A DNA stretch of 64,000 nucleotides. Origin: Nannochloris sp. 'desiccata' (lineage: Eukaryota > Chlorophyta > Trebouxiophyceae > Chlorellales > Chlorellaceae). Positions 44,161 to 55,111 of this stretch are shown here, piece by piece. The stretch covers positions 1,054,001 to 1,118,000 of the forward strand of contig JAGTXX020000009.1 in assembly GCA_019044685.2 (NCBI GenBank). Reading direction: 5' to 3'. Positions within the stretch are counted from its first letter, which is position 1; every line of letters starts with the position of its first letter. The position numbers were made by a program, and so were the translations under genes. The notes beneath the pieces were generated by a model. That model made no database searches, was not told where the DNA came from, and was given only the letters and a program-made list of their open reading frames with translations.

Positions 44161-45363
44161 CTAAACACGTGGTGGAGGTGAAGTCATTTCCTTATTAAGT
44201 AACGGCAGGTCTTCTGTGCTGTTGTTGCCCTTGGTGCCGCTGCTAGTCCCATTTTGAGAAGCGACACGGGGCAATGTTGCAGCAGCGGACCGTGCCTTTG
44301 CGAGCTTCACATGAGAATACATCACAAATCCGGTCATGGCCAAACCAATGCCGAAAAGCATCTTAGCAGTGAAGTCTTTACTTTCGCCAAGAAGCAATGC
44401 TGACAACGCCAACAAGGCAACAATCTTGATCTCACCAATTACTGTTGTAGTTACTGCAGAAGTCCGTTTAATCACTAAAGCGTGTATTGCATTGTAGCAT
44501 ACCGCATTTAATGATGATACCAGCATAATTCCAGTCACGTTCGTGTTGTTCGTAACAAAATAAGCTTGAAAATTTCTAAATTCCCGCCAAAACATGAATG
44601 GCGCCAAGCAGACAAGAGATACAGGTGCAGTGTAAAACGTGAGACGCACTACATCTAGCTTTTCCGACAGTAATTTACTGCTAAATGTCATCATAGCACC
44701 ATTGCATACGGTTCCTAGAATGCAAAACATAATGGCATGAGGTTTGCCAGTGACCGCTCCTTGCCACACTGTGATCATCACACCGATGGTGAGGATGAGT
44801 AAGGCAGTAACCTCTTGTTGTGTAGGGATTTTACGCTCTACTACGGCGGATAAAAGGCATGTGACGACGGGAATTGCCGACCTAATGATTTGGTTGAGCG
44901 ACAAGCTAATGTCCAACAAACTAATGTTGTTGAGGGCAATGTTGAGGGCCATGAAGCAACCAATGTAGACTATACCTCGCCACTGTTTCGTTAATGTACG
45001 CTCATGTATTTCCCATTGCGTACGCAAAGCTATAGGGGCCAGTACCATGAAACTAAAAAGCATGTGGGTGCTAGTAAGGACTAAAGGGAATGCCAGGCCA
45101 TAGTGACCAAGAGCCCACTGCAAAAGTAAGAAGGTATAGTAAGAGAAGTGTAGAAATCGGGGTATAAAAAGCTTTGTAGATAGGAGATCGGGCTGCAGGT
45201 TAATGGTTGATTGAATTGTGACTGAACAAATGAGCCCCAAAAAGAAACTTGCACCCCAAAATAAACTCACCTTATTCAGTAGGTTCAAACTAGTGTTGAG
45301 TGTCAGGTATGCTGCTATAAGGAGTGCGAAATTTCCATTCTCTAATTCTTTGTCTCCAGTCAT
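44161..45363 (-). CDS. TPT/SLC35-type sugar-phosphate or nucleotide-sugar transporter
   Basis: Exons 45363-45271 and 45117-44161 give 349 residues (typical 320-400). The retained-intron frame would break the second helix, and the join NLLNK/WALGHYGLAFPLVLT restores the usual first repeat. About ten transmembrane helices fill residues 10-310, with the drug/metabolite-transporter pattern LTSTHMLFSFM, ALNNISLLDISLSLNQIIRS and the late TTTVIGEIKIVALLALSALL. The Ser/Asn-rich tail is likely cytosolic. Substrate (triose phosphate, UDP-sugar or GDP-sugar) cannot be told from sequence alone. No plastid presequence is visible, so Golgi/ER is more likely. Confidence 0.85.
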   Translation of the reverse strand: MTGDKELENGNFALLIAAYLTLNTSLNLLNKVSLFWGASFFLGLICSVTIQSTINLQPDLLSTKLFIPRFLHFSYYTFLLLQWALGHYGLAFPLVLTSTHMLFSFMVLAPIALRTQWEIHERTLTKQWRGIVYIGCFMALNIALNNISLLDISLSLNQIIRSAIPVVTCLLSAVVERKIPTQQEVTALLILTIGVMITVWQGAVTGKPHAIMFCILGTVCNGAMMTFSSKLLSEKLDVVRLTFYTAPVSLVCLAPFMFWREFRNFQAYFVTNNTNVTGIMLVSSLNAVCYNAIHALVIKRTSAVTTTVIGEIKIVALLALSALLLGESKDFTAKMLFGIGLAMTGFVMYSHVKLAKARSAAATLPRVASQNGTSSGTKGNNSTEDLPLLNKEMTSPPPRV

Positions 45364-45781
45364 GCTGCTCTATTGACGCTATTTTTAGCAGCAATAACTT
45401 TTATCGAGGAATGGCTTATAATGATACGAGCTTAGATACACGATTAATAAGTCGCTTCAAGTCTTGGCCAGTTAAAAAATCGATTGATTTTCAAGTATGC
45501 CTAACCAACTTCTGTCAACTGCTATTAATGCGTTACTGCAGAAGAAGCCTTATACCTAATTGAATGTAAATGTTTACAGGAATAAATTGTGACGAAAAGC
45601 GCAGTTCAGCGTTTTTATTGAGGAATTTGGGCTGACGACAATTTTGGGCAAACTTTTTTGCGTTTCTTAAACTGCATTATAGTGGCGAAACAATTTCCAT
45701 TAGCTATTACAATTCATATAAATCAATTCCCGGTAACCTAATGCTGCCATTTGTGTGCGCGTACTGAAAACTTAGGGGCCC
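45364..45781. promoter_or_regulatory. divergent promoter region, transporter / 1424-aa protein
   Basis: 418 bases separating the two opposite start codons. AT-rich with scattered short inverted repeats; no recognised motif. Confidence 0.4.
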
Positions 45782-48700
45782 ATGGCCACAACTAAATTCG
45801 ATGAGGCACTGTCTGCCCTCGCCCCTCTAAGGGTGCGGGCCCAACAGCTTCAAGTCCAGGCCACACGTGACCGTGATGATGCTCTACAGCGTTGGAGCCA
45901 GTCAGAAAAGCCTGTGCTTAAAGAACATGCGGCTGGAATGAAACAGACTATGCAGTTGCTAGCCAAAGAAGAAGAAGCACTGCAGCATCGGGTACTCAAC
46001 CTTTCTGCAAGCACTGTTAAAAACAACCCCGGTACAAGCACAGGCTTCAACGTTATCAGAGCACGCGTAGATGCGTTTGGTCGACCTCTGTCTACCGAGG
46101 CGCTACAGGCGGAGCGAGACCGACTTAGGCGTACTTTGGACACCCTAGATTTCGATATAGCTGGAGCAAAGGCAGAGATCAATCAGCATCGTCGCTCTGA
46201 AGAAGCAGATATTTGGGAGACCAAGCTTGTCGCTCTGCAGGTGGGTCTACATATGGCTGCTTCACTTTTTCATAAAATGTACTTATCGATATCGTCGGTT
46301 CAGGATTGCTGAACCAGCTCCATTTTCTTCTATCTTTGGCTTTTTCAGGATACAAAGCGTGTGTACAATGACGAAATAAATCTTATAGAAGTAGAACTTC
46401 TTGGAAGAGAGCATTATGAACGCATGCAGAGGGATAGACAGGTAGCTGAAGAGACGGGTGCCGCTCAACTGCAACGTCTACAAGAGAATATTTTACAGAC
46501 TCGGCAAAAGTACAATAGAGCAAAACATCAGTACTATTTCCCATTAATGAAAGGATTCAAGTACGTTCTTACTATTTCTTTAAGTTGTTATTTTTTACAT
46601 CGCTCAAAATTTCTGCTCCTGGAAGCTGCCCTGGCAAATGTAGTTGCAAAACACCATTTTCTAACTCTTCCCTTTTTTTCTTGTTAATTTTCCCTTCTTT
46701 CCCGGCAGCATTACTTTCGGAGGTGGTGGTATCTTTGGCGCATGCAAAGACATCTGTATTTCTGAAATTCACGGTGCAATGAAGATCACTATGGAACCAG
46801 GAGGCCTTGGCGAAGACGGTACTTTTAGAATGGCCAGAATGGTAGTTCAAGTAGAAGCGCCCACCGCTGCAACTCGAAGCGGAGGAGAAAAGGCAGCAGC
46901 AAAAGGAGGGGGAGGAGGAGGAGGATCTAGGCGATTGTCTCCTACACGCAAGCCTAGTTTTGCACAGAGAAGAACAGATTCTGTTAGTTCAAGCGGTGGC
47001 GGTGGCGGTGTAAGGCCAACAAGTGCCCCTAATAAGTTAGCAGGGGGACAAAGCTCTTCAAATCAGCAACCACTGCCACTGCAGCAACGTAAATCACATG
47101 TTTCTAATAGCCACAGTGAGAAGTCATTAGCAGCCAATCATCAATCAAGCGGCGTAGATTCTCTAACACGGCGATCTGTCTCCTTCCCTGCCGCTCATTC
47201 CTCTGCCTCTGCCTCGACAGCAACACCTCCACACCCATCTCCCCTTCCTTCTTCTGCCTCCGGTCTTCCTCCATCAGGAAAACTTCCTAAACCAGCACCA
47301 GGAGCAACAGGTTCAGGCAAAACCGGTTTCGCTTCTCGTTTCATGACCCGTCTTAGTAATAGAAAAGAACGTTTCCAAGGCAAAGGACTGCCTCATCTAC
47401 AGCCAGCACGCGACGAGGACGATATGACGGGTACGGTAAATAAACAAAAGAGATCATTGGCATCAAAATTATTATCTCGGAGCAGTAAATCTAGTGGTGG
47501 TGGTGGGGTGAATAGTAATAGCAGCAAACATCTCAACGCGGGGAGCGAAGCTAGTCTTGATCGCCTAGCCTTTGGTGGCCATGAATTAACTGATGTCGCT
47601 CGTCGTGGTAGCATGATGAGTACTTCTATCGATGAAGATGCATCTGCACGTCTTTCGGAAAGTGTCGCTGGATCTGATTATGATGAGTATAGTGGACTGG
47701 AAGCTGTGATGGAAGGTGACTGTGGTCCTTCTTATGATGGAACTAATTCCAGTAATGATGATTCACCGCCACAGATACCCACGTTTGCTGGTCTAGTACT
47801 GGAGAATGATGAAGGTGATGGTTCTTTAGCTTCTGATGATGATGAAGATGACGATATTTATGCAGACGATGATCATAGCGGTAACAGGCAGCACTACGAT
47901 GGACAGCAAAACGAAGCTAATGCACCGTCTCCATTGACTAAAGAGACATTACAACGAGCCTCTTCTTCTCAACAGCAACAATACCATCACAAAATGAGAA
48001 ATAATGAAAATATGGGCGCTCCTGAAGTAGGTGAATCGAGTAGTGGGCATGGAAGTGGCTGGAATCGTGGTGATTTTGGTCCAGGAGCTGATGCCATGAG
48101 TGTCCTAGATGACGGAAATGACGGCACCTCGAGCGTTTTTGAATTTAACGACGAAGATGCAGCCGAAGCTGCAGCTGCTGCAGGTCTTTCCAAGATACCT
48201 AAAGGAGTCTACGTGATGGGGAGACTTGCAGGGTTTGAATTAATAGGAGAACGAGGTACAAAAGTACCGAATTTGACTATTGGAAAGGCCGATGTGCGTG
48301 CGACCTGCTTTGCCCGCTTTGTTTTTGAATATTCAAAACAGCATGGATGGCGACCAGGAACCCAGCGTGGAGACCGGCCTGTATTCTATGTCGACAAATT
48401 GAAATACACGATCAAAGGAAATAACGTTCCGATGCCTCCAACTCTAATCAAACATATTTTACGAATTGCTATTCCTGGATTAATTCAAAGACGCTTGCTC
48501 AATTTATTCCCAAAGGAGTTTGGAGAGTACCTCTTAACCGCTAAAAAAGGGTTGGAAGCTGTAGCTGATGTTGGTGTTGTTGGTCCTGCCCTTGATGTTC
48601 TTGATGCTGACCTTGGTTTTGAAGTTCGGGGCCCTGCACGCTCTGCAAAAGATGCCCGACATCAACAAGCGCTGTACGCCGCTGCAAAGGAAGCACGTAA

Positions 48701-50535
48701 TTTACTCGGATTAAGTCTCCCTCAAGCTCAAGTTCTTGCTGAATTGTTCAATGGTAGTGCAGCGTTATTAGATCCTCCACGTCCTGCATCTATTGCAGAG
48801 CTAATTAACTTCCAAGCCACCTATGAACGTTTTCCCAAAGTCTACCGCCAGCTGTGCGGAGTGATGGACACAGCTTACCATGTGCTTGCTCAAGCACATG
48901 GCCGTCCAGAAGTGGCAGATTTCTCATTTTCAGAGTTTATGGCTGGTCCTGTACGGAAAATGCGTCGTAAACCTGCTCGTACCCGTGTAGTGGTACAAAG
49001 TATGGATGTTGGAATTAACGCTGATGCTGTCGTAACTGCAATTCATGATTTCACTCAACGTGCAATTGAAGAAATGATCGTTAAAGGGCCTTTATTAGAC
49101 CCTGGATCGACGCTTCACAGTATGAAGGAGACTGTAGTCGATGAATTGGAGGTGTTACACGCTTGGCACGCATTTGCGTTGCGAGAATTGCAGCATTTCA
49201 AATCGAAATTCCGAGGTGCTGCTGGTACTGTACTTGCTGCTGCAGATTGTCAAGGGTTTTCTGGTGGGGTTGAGAATTGCTTTTATGAAGGGCCACTACG
49301 CCTTCGTTTCCCGTTGAATATTAAATTGGATCAAGATGGGGCATTTTCGTTTGATTTGCCTCTGCCATCGCCCGCAGGCAAACTTGGTGTGGTGAGTTTA
49401 TCAGGCGAAGATAAAATCTCCTCTTTGATTTATTGATTGACTTTTCAAAAAATAAAAGTTTTAATACTTTCCTATTAAAAAATTAGCTATTAATCTTTAT
49501 ATCCCATCTTTCTCTTGCAGTTTATGGACAATTTCAAGGCTTTGACGGTGCCCTCTCATCTCCGCCCTCCCTCTCAAGCTGTAAATTGGATTGAGCTGAC
49601 TGGTGATTCTGAAGTGGATTCAAGAATGAAAGAGCAGATGAGCACTGCGTTGGGTCTTATTCAGGGTGTACTGGATGAATTGGGCGCGAAAATCGTCCAA
49701 AATGAGCTAGAGAAAGACGTACGTAACAACCCCTATTTGTTTAAAATGTTAAATATCACTATCTAAGAGGCCATCAACCTTAATTTTCCTTTCTCCTTTT
49801 GTTTTTCTACAGGATGAAGATGCAAATAAAGTTCTTAGTCAACCACGCACCCTAGTAGGTGACCGTCTCGGTCGTATGTTTGTCAATCGCCTTAAAGTCC
49901 GTGTCCGGCTTGATGAACGTCGTATTGGAGAAATTCTTTCTGGCCTTGATGGCACCTCAATGGGTGGCGAAGGCGCATTCAACACTTCTGCAGGTCGTAT
50001 TATAGGCCATTTAGGTGATGTAATGACCTTGGCGCTAACTCCAGCAGGAGGAGATGCCTCTGCTCCGGCTGCAACAGCAGGGGGCCCTCCGGCCGCCCGC
50101 GATAGATATTTATTCCATTTCGAATCTTCAGATATATCTAGACTTCGTGCAGATGTACAAAGCCTGGGTTTCCAAAGTGCAGTTACTCCTGGTGGGATTA
50201 TTCGTCTGCTACATGCTGTGGGGCGTGCTGTGCAGCTTGCTTTCAAAGAACGGCCTCCAGAAGAGCTTGAAGGTTTCCGTGATCAAATGAAAGGCTGGTA
50301 TAATTTACTAACCAGGGAAGATCTGAATGTATCAGTATGTGTGGATACTGCTGGCGAGGTGGAAGATGACCAGTTTATGGTTAAACTTAGTGGCAAAGCC
50401 GATGAAGACGCCTTGAGGGCGACGAGTCCTCTGGTTTTGACAAATGAAATTGATTTAGTTCCTCTTGGGAAATTGATGCGTGGTGATGTGGATAAGACAT
50501 TCCCTTCGGAATACTCGGAGACTAGTCGGAAATAA
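45782..50535 (+). CDS. large protein with coiled coil and HAM1-like/lipid-transfer-like region (1424 aa)
   Basis: Five exons: 45782-46240, 46349-46560, 46709-49391, 49521-49718 and 49813-50535; every join keeps frame. Residues 1-220 are an extended coiled coil (RDRDDALQRWSQSEKPVLKE). About 260-740 is Ser/Gly-rich, basic then acidic, probably disordered. About 740-1100 is globular with repeated alpha/beta segments: KADVRATCFARFVFEYSKQH, then LIKHILRIAIPGLIQRRLL; a beta segment earlier reads GAMKITMEPGGLGEDGTFRM. This order recalls fungal HAM1/DUF4449-type and other TULIP-like lipid-binding proteins, but I saw no decisive motif. The C-terminal half carries more such beta-helix segments. Role at membrane contacts is a guess. 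The family is uncertain. Confidence 0.6.
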
Positions 50536-50836
50536 GCGAATTTTGTAGCATCTTTAATTTTAGATTGAAGCTAGTGTCTGCTCCTGCAGCAGGCCGCTTT
50601 GATGGGTGTTGCTGGGGCACTAAAGCTGGTTAAAAGTAGCTTGAGTTCATATTTGACTGAATAAATACATTAACCTGTTTTATATTTCATATTTATAACA
50701 AGTTTTGACACATTTGAAGCTCATCGGTGCAGCGTATTTAGTTGTGATTAGAGATAAATATCCTCTGTTATCATTTAGTCAGCACGTTATAAGCACCGTT
50801 TCAAGAGTTGACGCAATTAATTACACCATAAACAAG

Positions 50837-51984
50837 ATGTTATCAAGCACTATTGGGGCAATGTGCCCTCCTGTAGCTACTCTACAGACTTGCAGTCGGC
50901 CATCTGCCAATGCTCCTGCCTTTGCTCTTCCTAAGGAACTTAGACGCCGTGCAGGAGGTCAAACCACACTTAGAATGGTCAAGTAAGTTCATTGTCTCTC
51001 AATTACTTTCAAAATTTTGATGAATTTTCTGATCAGCCTTTCTCTGACCCATCTTGTTCCTGTTGCTTTCGTTTCTTGTACAGACTTTCGGCAGCCTTTA
51101 ACGACCTTGGCGAAGAAGATCTTGAAGCCCAGCTTGAAGAATTTATGCAGCGTCAGGCCGAGCTTGAAAGTGGCGATTCCAAACGTAAAGCCGAGCCAGG
51201 CCAGGTCCTTGGTGCTGCTGAAGTCTCTGAAGACGAGGCTAAAAAATACTGCAGAGAAATTGTCAACGTATTAAAGCTTTTAAAAAACAAACGTGACATG
51301 TCTGTCAATGAAGTCAAGCTTACTATTGCCATTGAGGATCCTCGGTCTAGAGAAAGAAGACTTATGGGTATGGAGGACAGCAGTGGCGTTTCAAGAGATG
51401 AGATGGCCGACGCTTTGGACGCTGTGGCTGAAGGGAAGATACCTACAGATCGTATTGCATTGAGAGAATTGCATAGAGAGATGGTGAATTGGCCATTTGT
51501 TGATGCTGATGAACCTGGTACAACAGGTAAGCATTGAATGTAATCTCAATAAGTTTGATTTTTTAACTATTTTGTCAGGCAAAGGGAGGCTGTTTTTTTC
51601 TGATTTTTTCTTTGAGCTTTCTTTTTTTCACCTTTCTCTTCCTTTCTAATGAAGGTCGTTGATGAATCCCCTCATTTCATACCATCACTTTCTACCTCGT
51701 CTTTTCAATACATCCTCTACTTTTTATCTACTTCTAATTTTCCTACAGGAGTCGCTGCATTAGCTCCAGCCACAACCCCTGCTGCTGACGACGCATCTCA
51801 GCCGTGGCGCCAGAAAGATATTGTTCGCCCTCCAATGGGAAGGGATCCTACCGATAAGCCTCAAGGCTTAGCAGATATTTTGCCTGATTGGGTAGGATAT
51901 GGTGCACTGTATTTTATATCAATAGCACCTGTGCTCATTGCTTTGAGTGTGGTTGCAGTGCTGTTTGCAAATTCACTCCGTTAA
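50837..51984 (+). CDS. plastid-targeted single-pass membrane protein, conserved type, function unknown
   Basis: Exons 50837-50982, 51084-51526 and 51749-51984 give 274 residues. The first in-frame ATG begins a Ser/Ala-rich, acid-free N-terminus followed by LPKELRRRAGGQTTLRMVK, a likely stromal transit peptide. The mature part is an acidic helical region (EEDLEAQLEEFMQRQAEL; SEDEAKKYCREIVNVLKLLK; RDMSVNEVKLTIAIEDPRSR). A proline-rich linker with DIVRPPMGRDPTDKPQ leads into one C-terminal transmembrane helix (YGALYFISIAPVLIALSVVAVLF). It resembles nucleus-encoded thylakoid proteins in shape, but I could not name the family. Same strand as the preceding gene, 301 bases away. Confidence 0.65.
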
Positions 51985-52177
51985 AAATAAAAGTCGTTTA
52001 TTATTTAGTGTTGTAATATGTAAAGAAATTGATTATATTACAGTATTCTGGTAATAGTTTATTGAAGAGCAACGATAATGACAATAAGCAAAAGAGAGGA
52101 CAACATTAATTTACTGACAAAATGGTAGAAAGTCAAGTCAAGAAGCTCTATCGATATTTTTTCAAAAAGAATAAGAA

Positions 52178-53887
52178 TTACGCTGCGCCTGCCGCTGGAG
52201 CAGCTCTCCCACTCCCTCCAGGAAAGCTCTCCCCAGAATCTAACTCATCCACACCCATCACGTCCTTCCTTTGCACTTCTTCTGCATTAATAATACATTC
52301 TAAATTCCCACTAATCTTGTCCGTCCTCCCTTTATCGGTCTCCAAATCAACATAGTAGAGTCCTGGGCAAAGTTCTCGTAATTCACATTCGAGTCTATCA
52401 ATCTCTTCGCCAACAGTACGAATAACACCTCTCCCAAACTCCATCATTGCTAAATCCATCGCATTACGTAATGTCTCATCATCTACAGTACCTGTAGTAG
52501 GACTAGTACTGTTTGAACCAGTGGAAGTACATGCTGCATTACGAATCTGACCGTACAGGGATTCCCGTCCTAAAGACCCCAAGTATTTATTTACTACTCT
52601 ATCCCCAGACCATTGGATTTCAGCTTTGAATCGATAAACACCGTCCCCTATCTCCTCACTTTTAGGGTCAATCACAGCTAACACCATCTTATCAGATTTT
52701 AAATGCTTGATGATAGCATCGTGCTGCTCGGGGCGCATCGCTTGACCGATTAAAAATTTTTTATTATTTCGAATAAGCATCACTGCGACAGCTCCCATAA
52801 GACACCCAACTGCAATAGATCCTACAGCATCGTACACAGGATCTCCAGTAACGTATGTCATGTAGGATGCAACCCCTGCAATACCAAGACCAGCAACTGC
52901 TCCAGCATCCTCTGCCAGCACCGCTGCTGTCGTGGGATCATTGGAAGACATCAAGTATTTGTAAAGACTCTGACCCTCTATTTTAGCACCAGTACGCAAT
53001 GCACCTAGAGCTACATTTAATGAACACATCTCTGCAAAAGCAGAAATGCCTAGGACAGCTAAACTATACCCCATGTGCTCCAAAGCTGGGGGGTCCAATA
53101 AAGATTGAATGCCATGAACTACTGAAGCGCCGGCGCCTAAACAGAAAACACCGACTGCAGACATTAGTGCGTAGATGTACTTTTCACGATGGAACCCATA
53201 GGGATGTTGGAACGTAGCTGGTCTTCTAGATTGATTTACACCAGCTCTTAGTAAGAGTTGATTCACACAATCAGCGAGAGAGTGCAGCGCCTCTGCGAGA
53301 AGAGCACCACTTCGAGTGAAACCCCAGGTAGCTACTTTCGCGAGAAAGATGGCGAAATTGACACCAACAGCGACATTAACAGCACGAAGCTCTCGTTTTT
53401 GTTTGGCTAGGTCCTTGGCAGAAGGTTTCCGTGCTGCTTCGGTGGTTCTAGTATAATTTTTCTCATCTTTCCGATCAGGTACCGCCATAAACCGTTGTGT
53501 TGGCCGTGAGGAATGAATATTACGGGAATAAAAATGGCTGTATGAGTTGCTTGTATACCTAGAAGGTGATTTATTTAGAGGTAGAAGACAAGCTGCGGCG
53601 AAACCAGGGCTAGAGTGCAAGCCTCGAAGAGAGACGAGAGGAGCAGCGAGATGAAGGTGCTGCGTTCTTATTGTTCTTCCAAAGTTTAAAGCCATGGTGT
53701 TATGTAGCAAATGGCCTTGAATATCCACGTTCTTGATGTTGTTTAAGCTTGTGTGAAAAAAAATGCGGCTTCCAAAACTAATTTGATTGATCGTCCCTCT
53801 CAACAATGTGTGATCGAAATGCGTTTCAACTTCAGGCAGGTGCTTGGCAGCAGATAGTGCGTGTTCGACTGCTTTACGTCGAAGCAT
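52178..53887 (-). CDS. cation diffusion facilitator, SLC30A9-like zinc transporter
   Basis: Single exon, 569 residues from the ATG at 53887 (a TTG 18 bases upstream extends the frame). Residues 1-150 are basic and Ser-rich, a likely mitochondrial (or plastid) presequence. The CDF core follows with about six helices: VNVAVGVNFAIFLAKVATWG, the metal site HSLAD in TM2 (LLAEALHSLADCVNQ), PYGFHREKYIYALMSAVGVF, and in TM5 AVLAEDAGAVAGLGIAG, the E-D variant typical of SLC30A9 rather than the HxxxD of other ZnTs. A cytosolic-type domain with LIGQAMRPEQHDAI and YRFKAEIQWSGDRV follows. In animals SLC30A9 exports Zn from mitochondria. Confidence 0.9.
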   Translation of the reverse strand: MLRRKAVEHALSAAKHLPEVETHFDHTLLRGTINQISFGSRIFFHTSLNNIKNVDIQGHLLHNTMALNFGRTIRTQHLHLAAPLVSLRGLHSSPGFAAACLLPLNKSPSRYTSNSYSHFYSRNIHSSRPTQRFMAVPDRKDEKNYTRTTEAARKPSAKDLAKQKRELRAVNVAVGVNFAIFLAKVATWGFTRSGALLAEALHSLADCVNQLLLRAGVNQSRRPATFQHPYGFHREKYIYALMSAVGVFCLGAGASVVHGIQSLLDPPALEHMGYSLAVLGISAFAEMCSLNVALGALRTGAKIEGQSLYKYLMSSNDPTTAAVLAEDAGAVAGLGIAGVASYMTYVTGDPVYDAVGSIAVGCLMGAVAVMLIRNNKKFLIGQAMRPEQHDAIIKHLKSDKMVLAVIDPKSEEIGDGVYRFKAEIQWSGDRVVNKYLGSLGRESLYGQIRNAACTSTGSNSTSPTTGTVDDETLRNAMDLAMMEFGRGVIRTVGEEIDRLECELRELCPGLYYVDLETDKGRTDKISGNLECIINAEEVQRKDVMGVDELDSGESFPGGSGRAAPAAGAA

Positions 53888-54163
53888 GAGGCATTTTATG
53901 CTCAAGGAGGGCTCTTATGAAGACAAACAGCTTGGCAGGCAACTAAACGGAAGTTAAGCTTACTGCGATTAAATGGCGCCTCTTGCCACGGTATGATATA
54001 TACCACGACGTTTTGCTTTCAAATACAATGAATCAACTGCCGATCTGATCTTTGATGGAGAGTATAATATCAAAAATAAGAATGGTCGCTTTCTACTAAA
54101 AATGGGTTATCCCTGCAAATTTTGACATGCTTCGTATTGTTTTATTGTTTTCGAAACTCCGTA

Positions 54164-54957
54164 ATGAGCAATAGGGTTTCCAGAATCACGCGGACAGGCC
54201 GACGCCTCGCTGATTCTGACCCATTTTTCCGACAAGCTAAGGTGAATCTTTAATCCTTTTCTGTTTTCTCGCATTCATTCTTTAATACTCCCCTGAGTCC
54301 GATATACTATTCTTTCAGAGTGATGGGTATGTATCAAGAGCAGCTTTCAAACTCTTAGAAATTCAGCAAAAACATAAAATCATCCCGCCAGGCGGCAAAA
54401 TTCTCGACTTGGGGTGCCACCCTGGAGCCTGGCTCCAAGTCGCCTGTCAATCTCTAGGCCCTCGAGCCAAAGGAGGGCTTATCCTAGGTGTAGATATCCA
54501 AGCCACGTCAGCACCACCTCGTTATTGCGACGATAGAGTTAGAATTTTTCAGGCAGATGCTCGGACTCTAGGTCAAGAGTTTTGGCAATCTCAGTGTCCC
54601 AATGGTTTTGATGTAGTTTTATCGGATATGTGCCATTTTACACATGGAAATACAGTGACTGATGCGTACAAATCATTGGATTTAGCGCGGATAGCCTATG
54701 AAATTGCAGCAATGCATGCCGGAGCGTCTTACGGAGAAGAAAAGGCAGAAAGTGCCGATAGGCCGACGAGGACACGTACGAGTACTGGAGTTTTAAAACC
54801 GGGTGGTAGTCTAGTAATGAAGTTGCTGCAGGGTCCAGGGACTCAAGAGTTTGCACAAGAGTTGAGGGAATATTTCGGTAAAGTTGCATGGCATAGGCCG
54901 AAAGCTACGAGAAGTGAAAGTAAAGAAGTGTTCTTGCTAGGGTTGAAAAAGAAATAA
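54164..54957 (+). CDS. FtsJ/RrmJ-type rRNA 2'-O-methyltransferase
   Basis: Methylates a 2'-OH of ribose, in the bacterial case U2552 of 23S rRNA. Exons 54164-54241 and 54319-54957 give 238 residues. Motifs: SDGYVSRAAFKLLEI (catalytic Lys), LDLGCHPGAWLQV (SAM site, with His-Pro replacing the usual Ala-Pro/Ala-Ala), VVLSDM (catalytic Asp), GGSLVMKLLQG (catalytic Lys) and RSESKEVFLLG (catalytic Glu), so the K-D-K-E tetrad is complete. The N-terminus is Arg-rich and short; organelle (mitochondrial MRM2-like or plastid) targeting is likely but unproved. A Glu/Thr-rich insertion of about 25 residues precedes the GVLKPGG strand. Divergent to the SLC30A9-like gene, 276 bases apart. Confidence 0.9.
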
Positions 54958-55111
54958 GAGATTGTTTTTAATTAATTACAATCATAATAGTTCTAAAATA
55001 TAGTAATATTGTTATTAATTGTTAGTAAAAGAAGATAGAAAGGGAGTATTTCTATTGATATAGTACTGGGTTGGCTCAATAACTAAAAGGACTATCGACA
55101 CCAGGCGCTTG

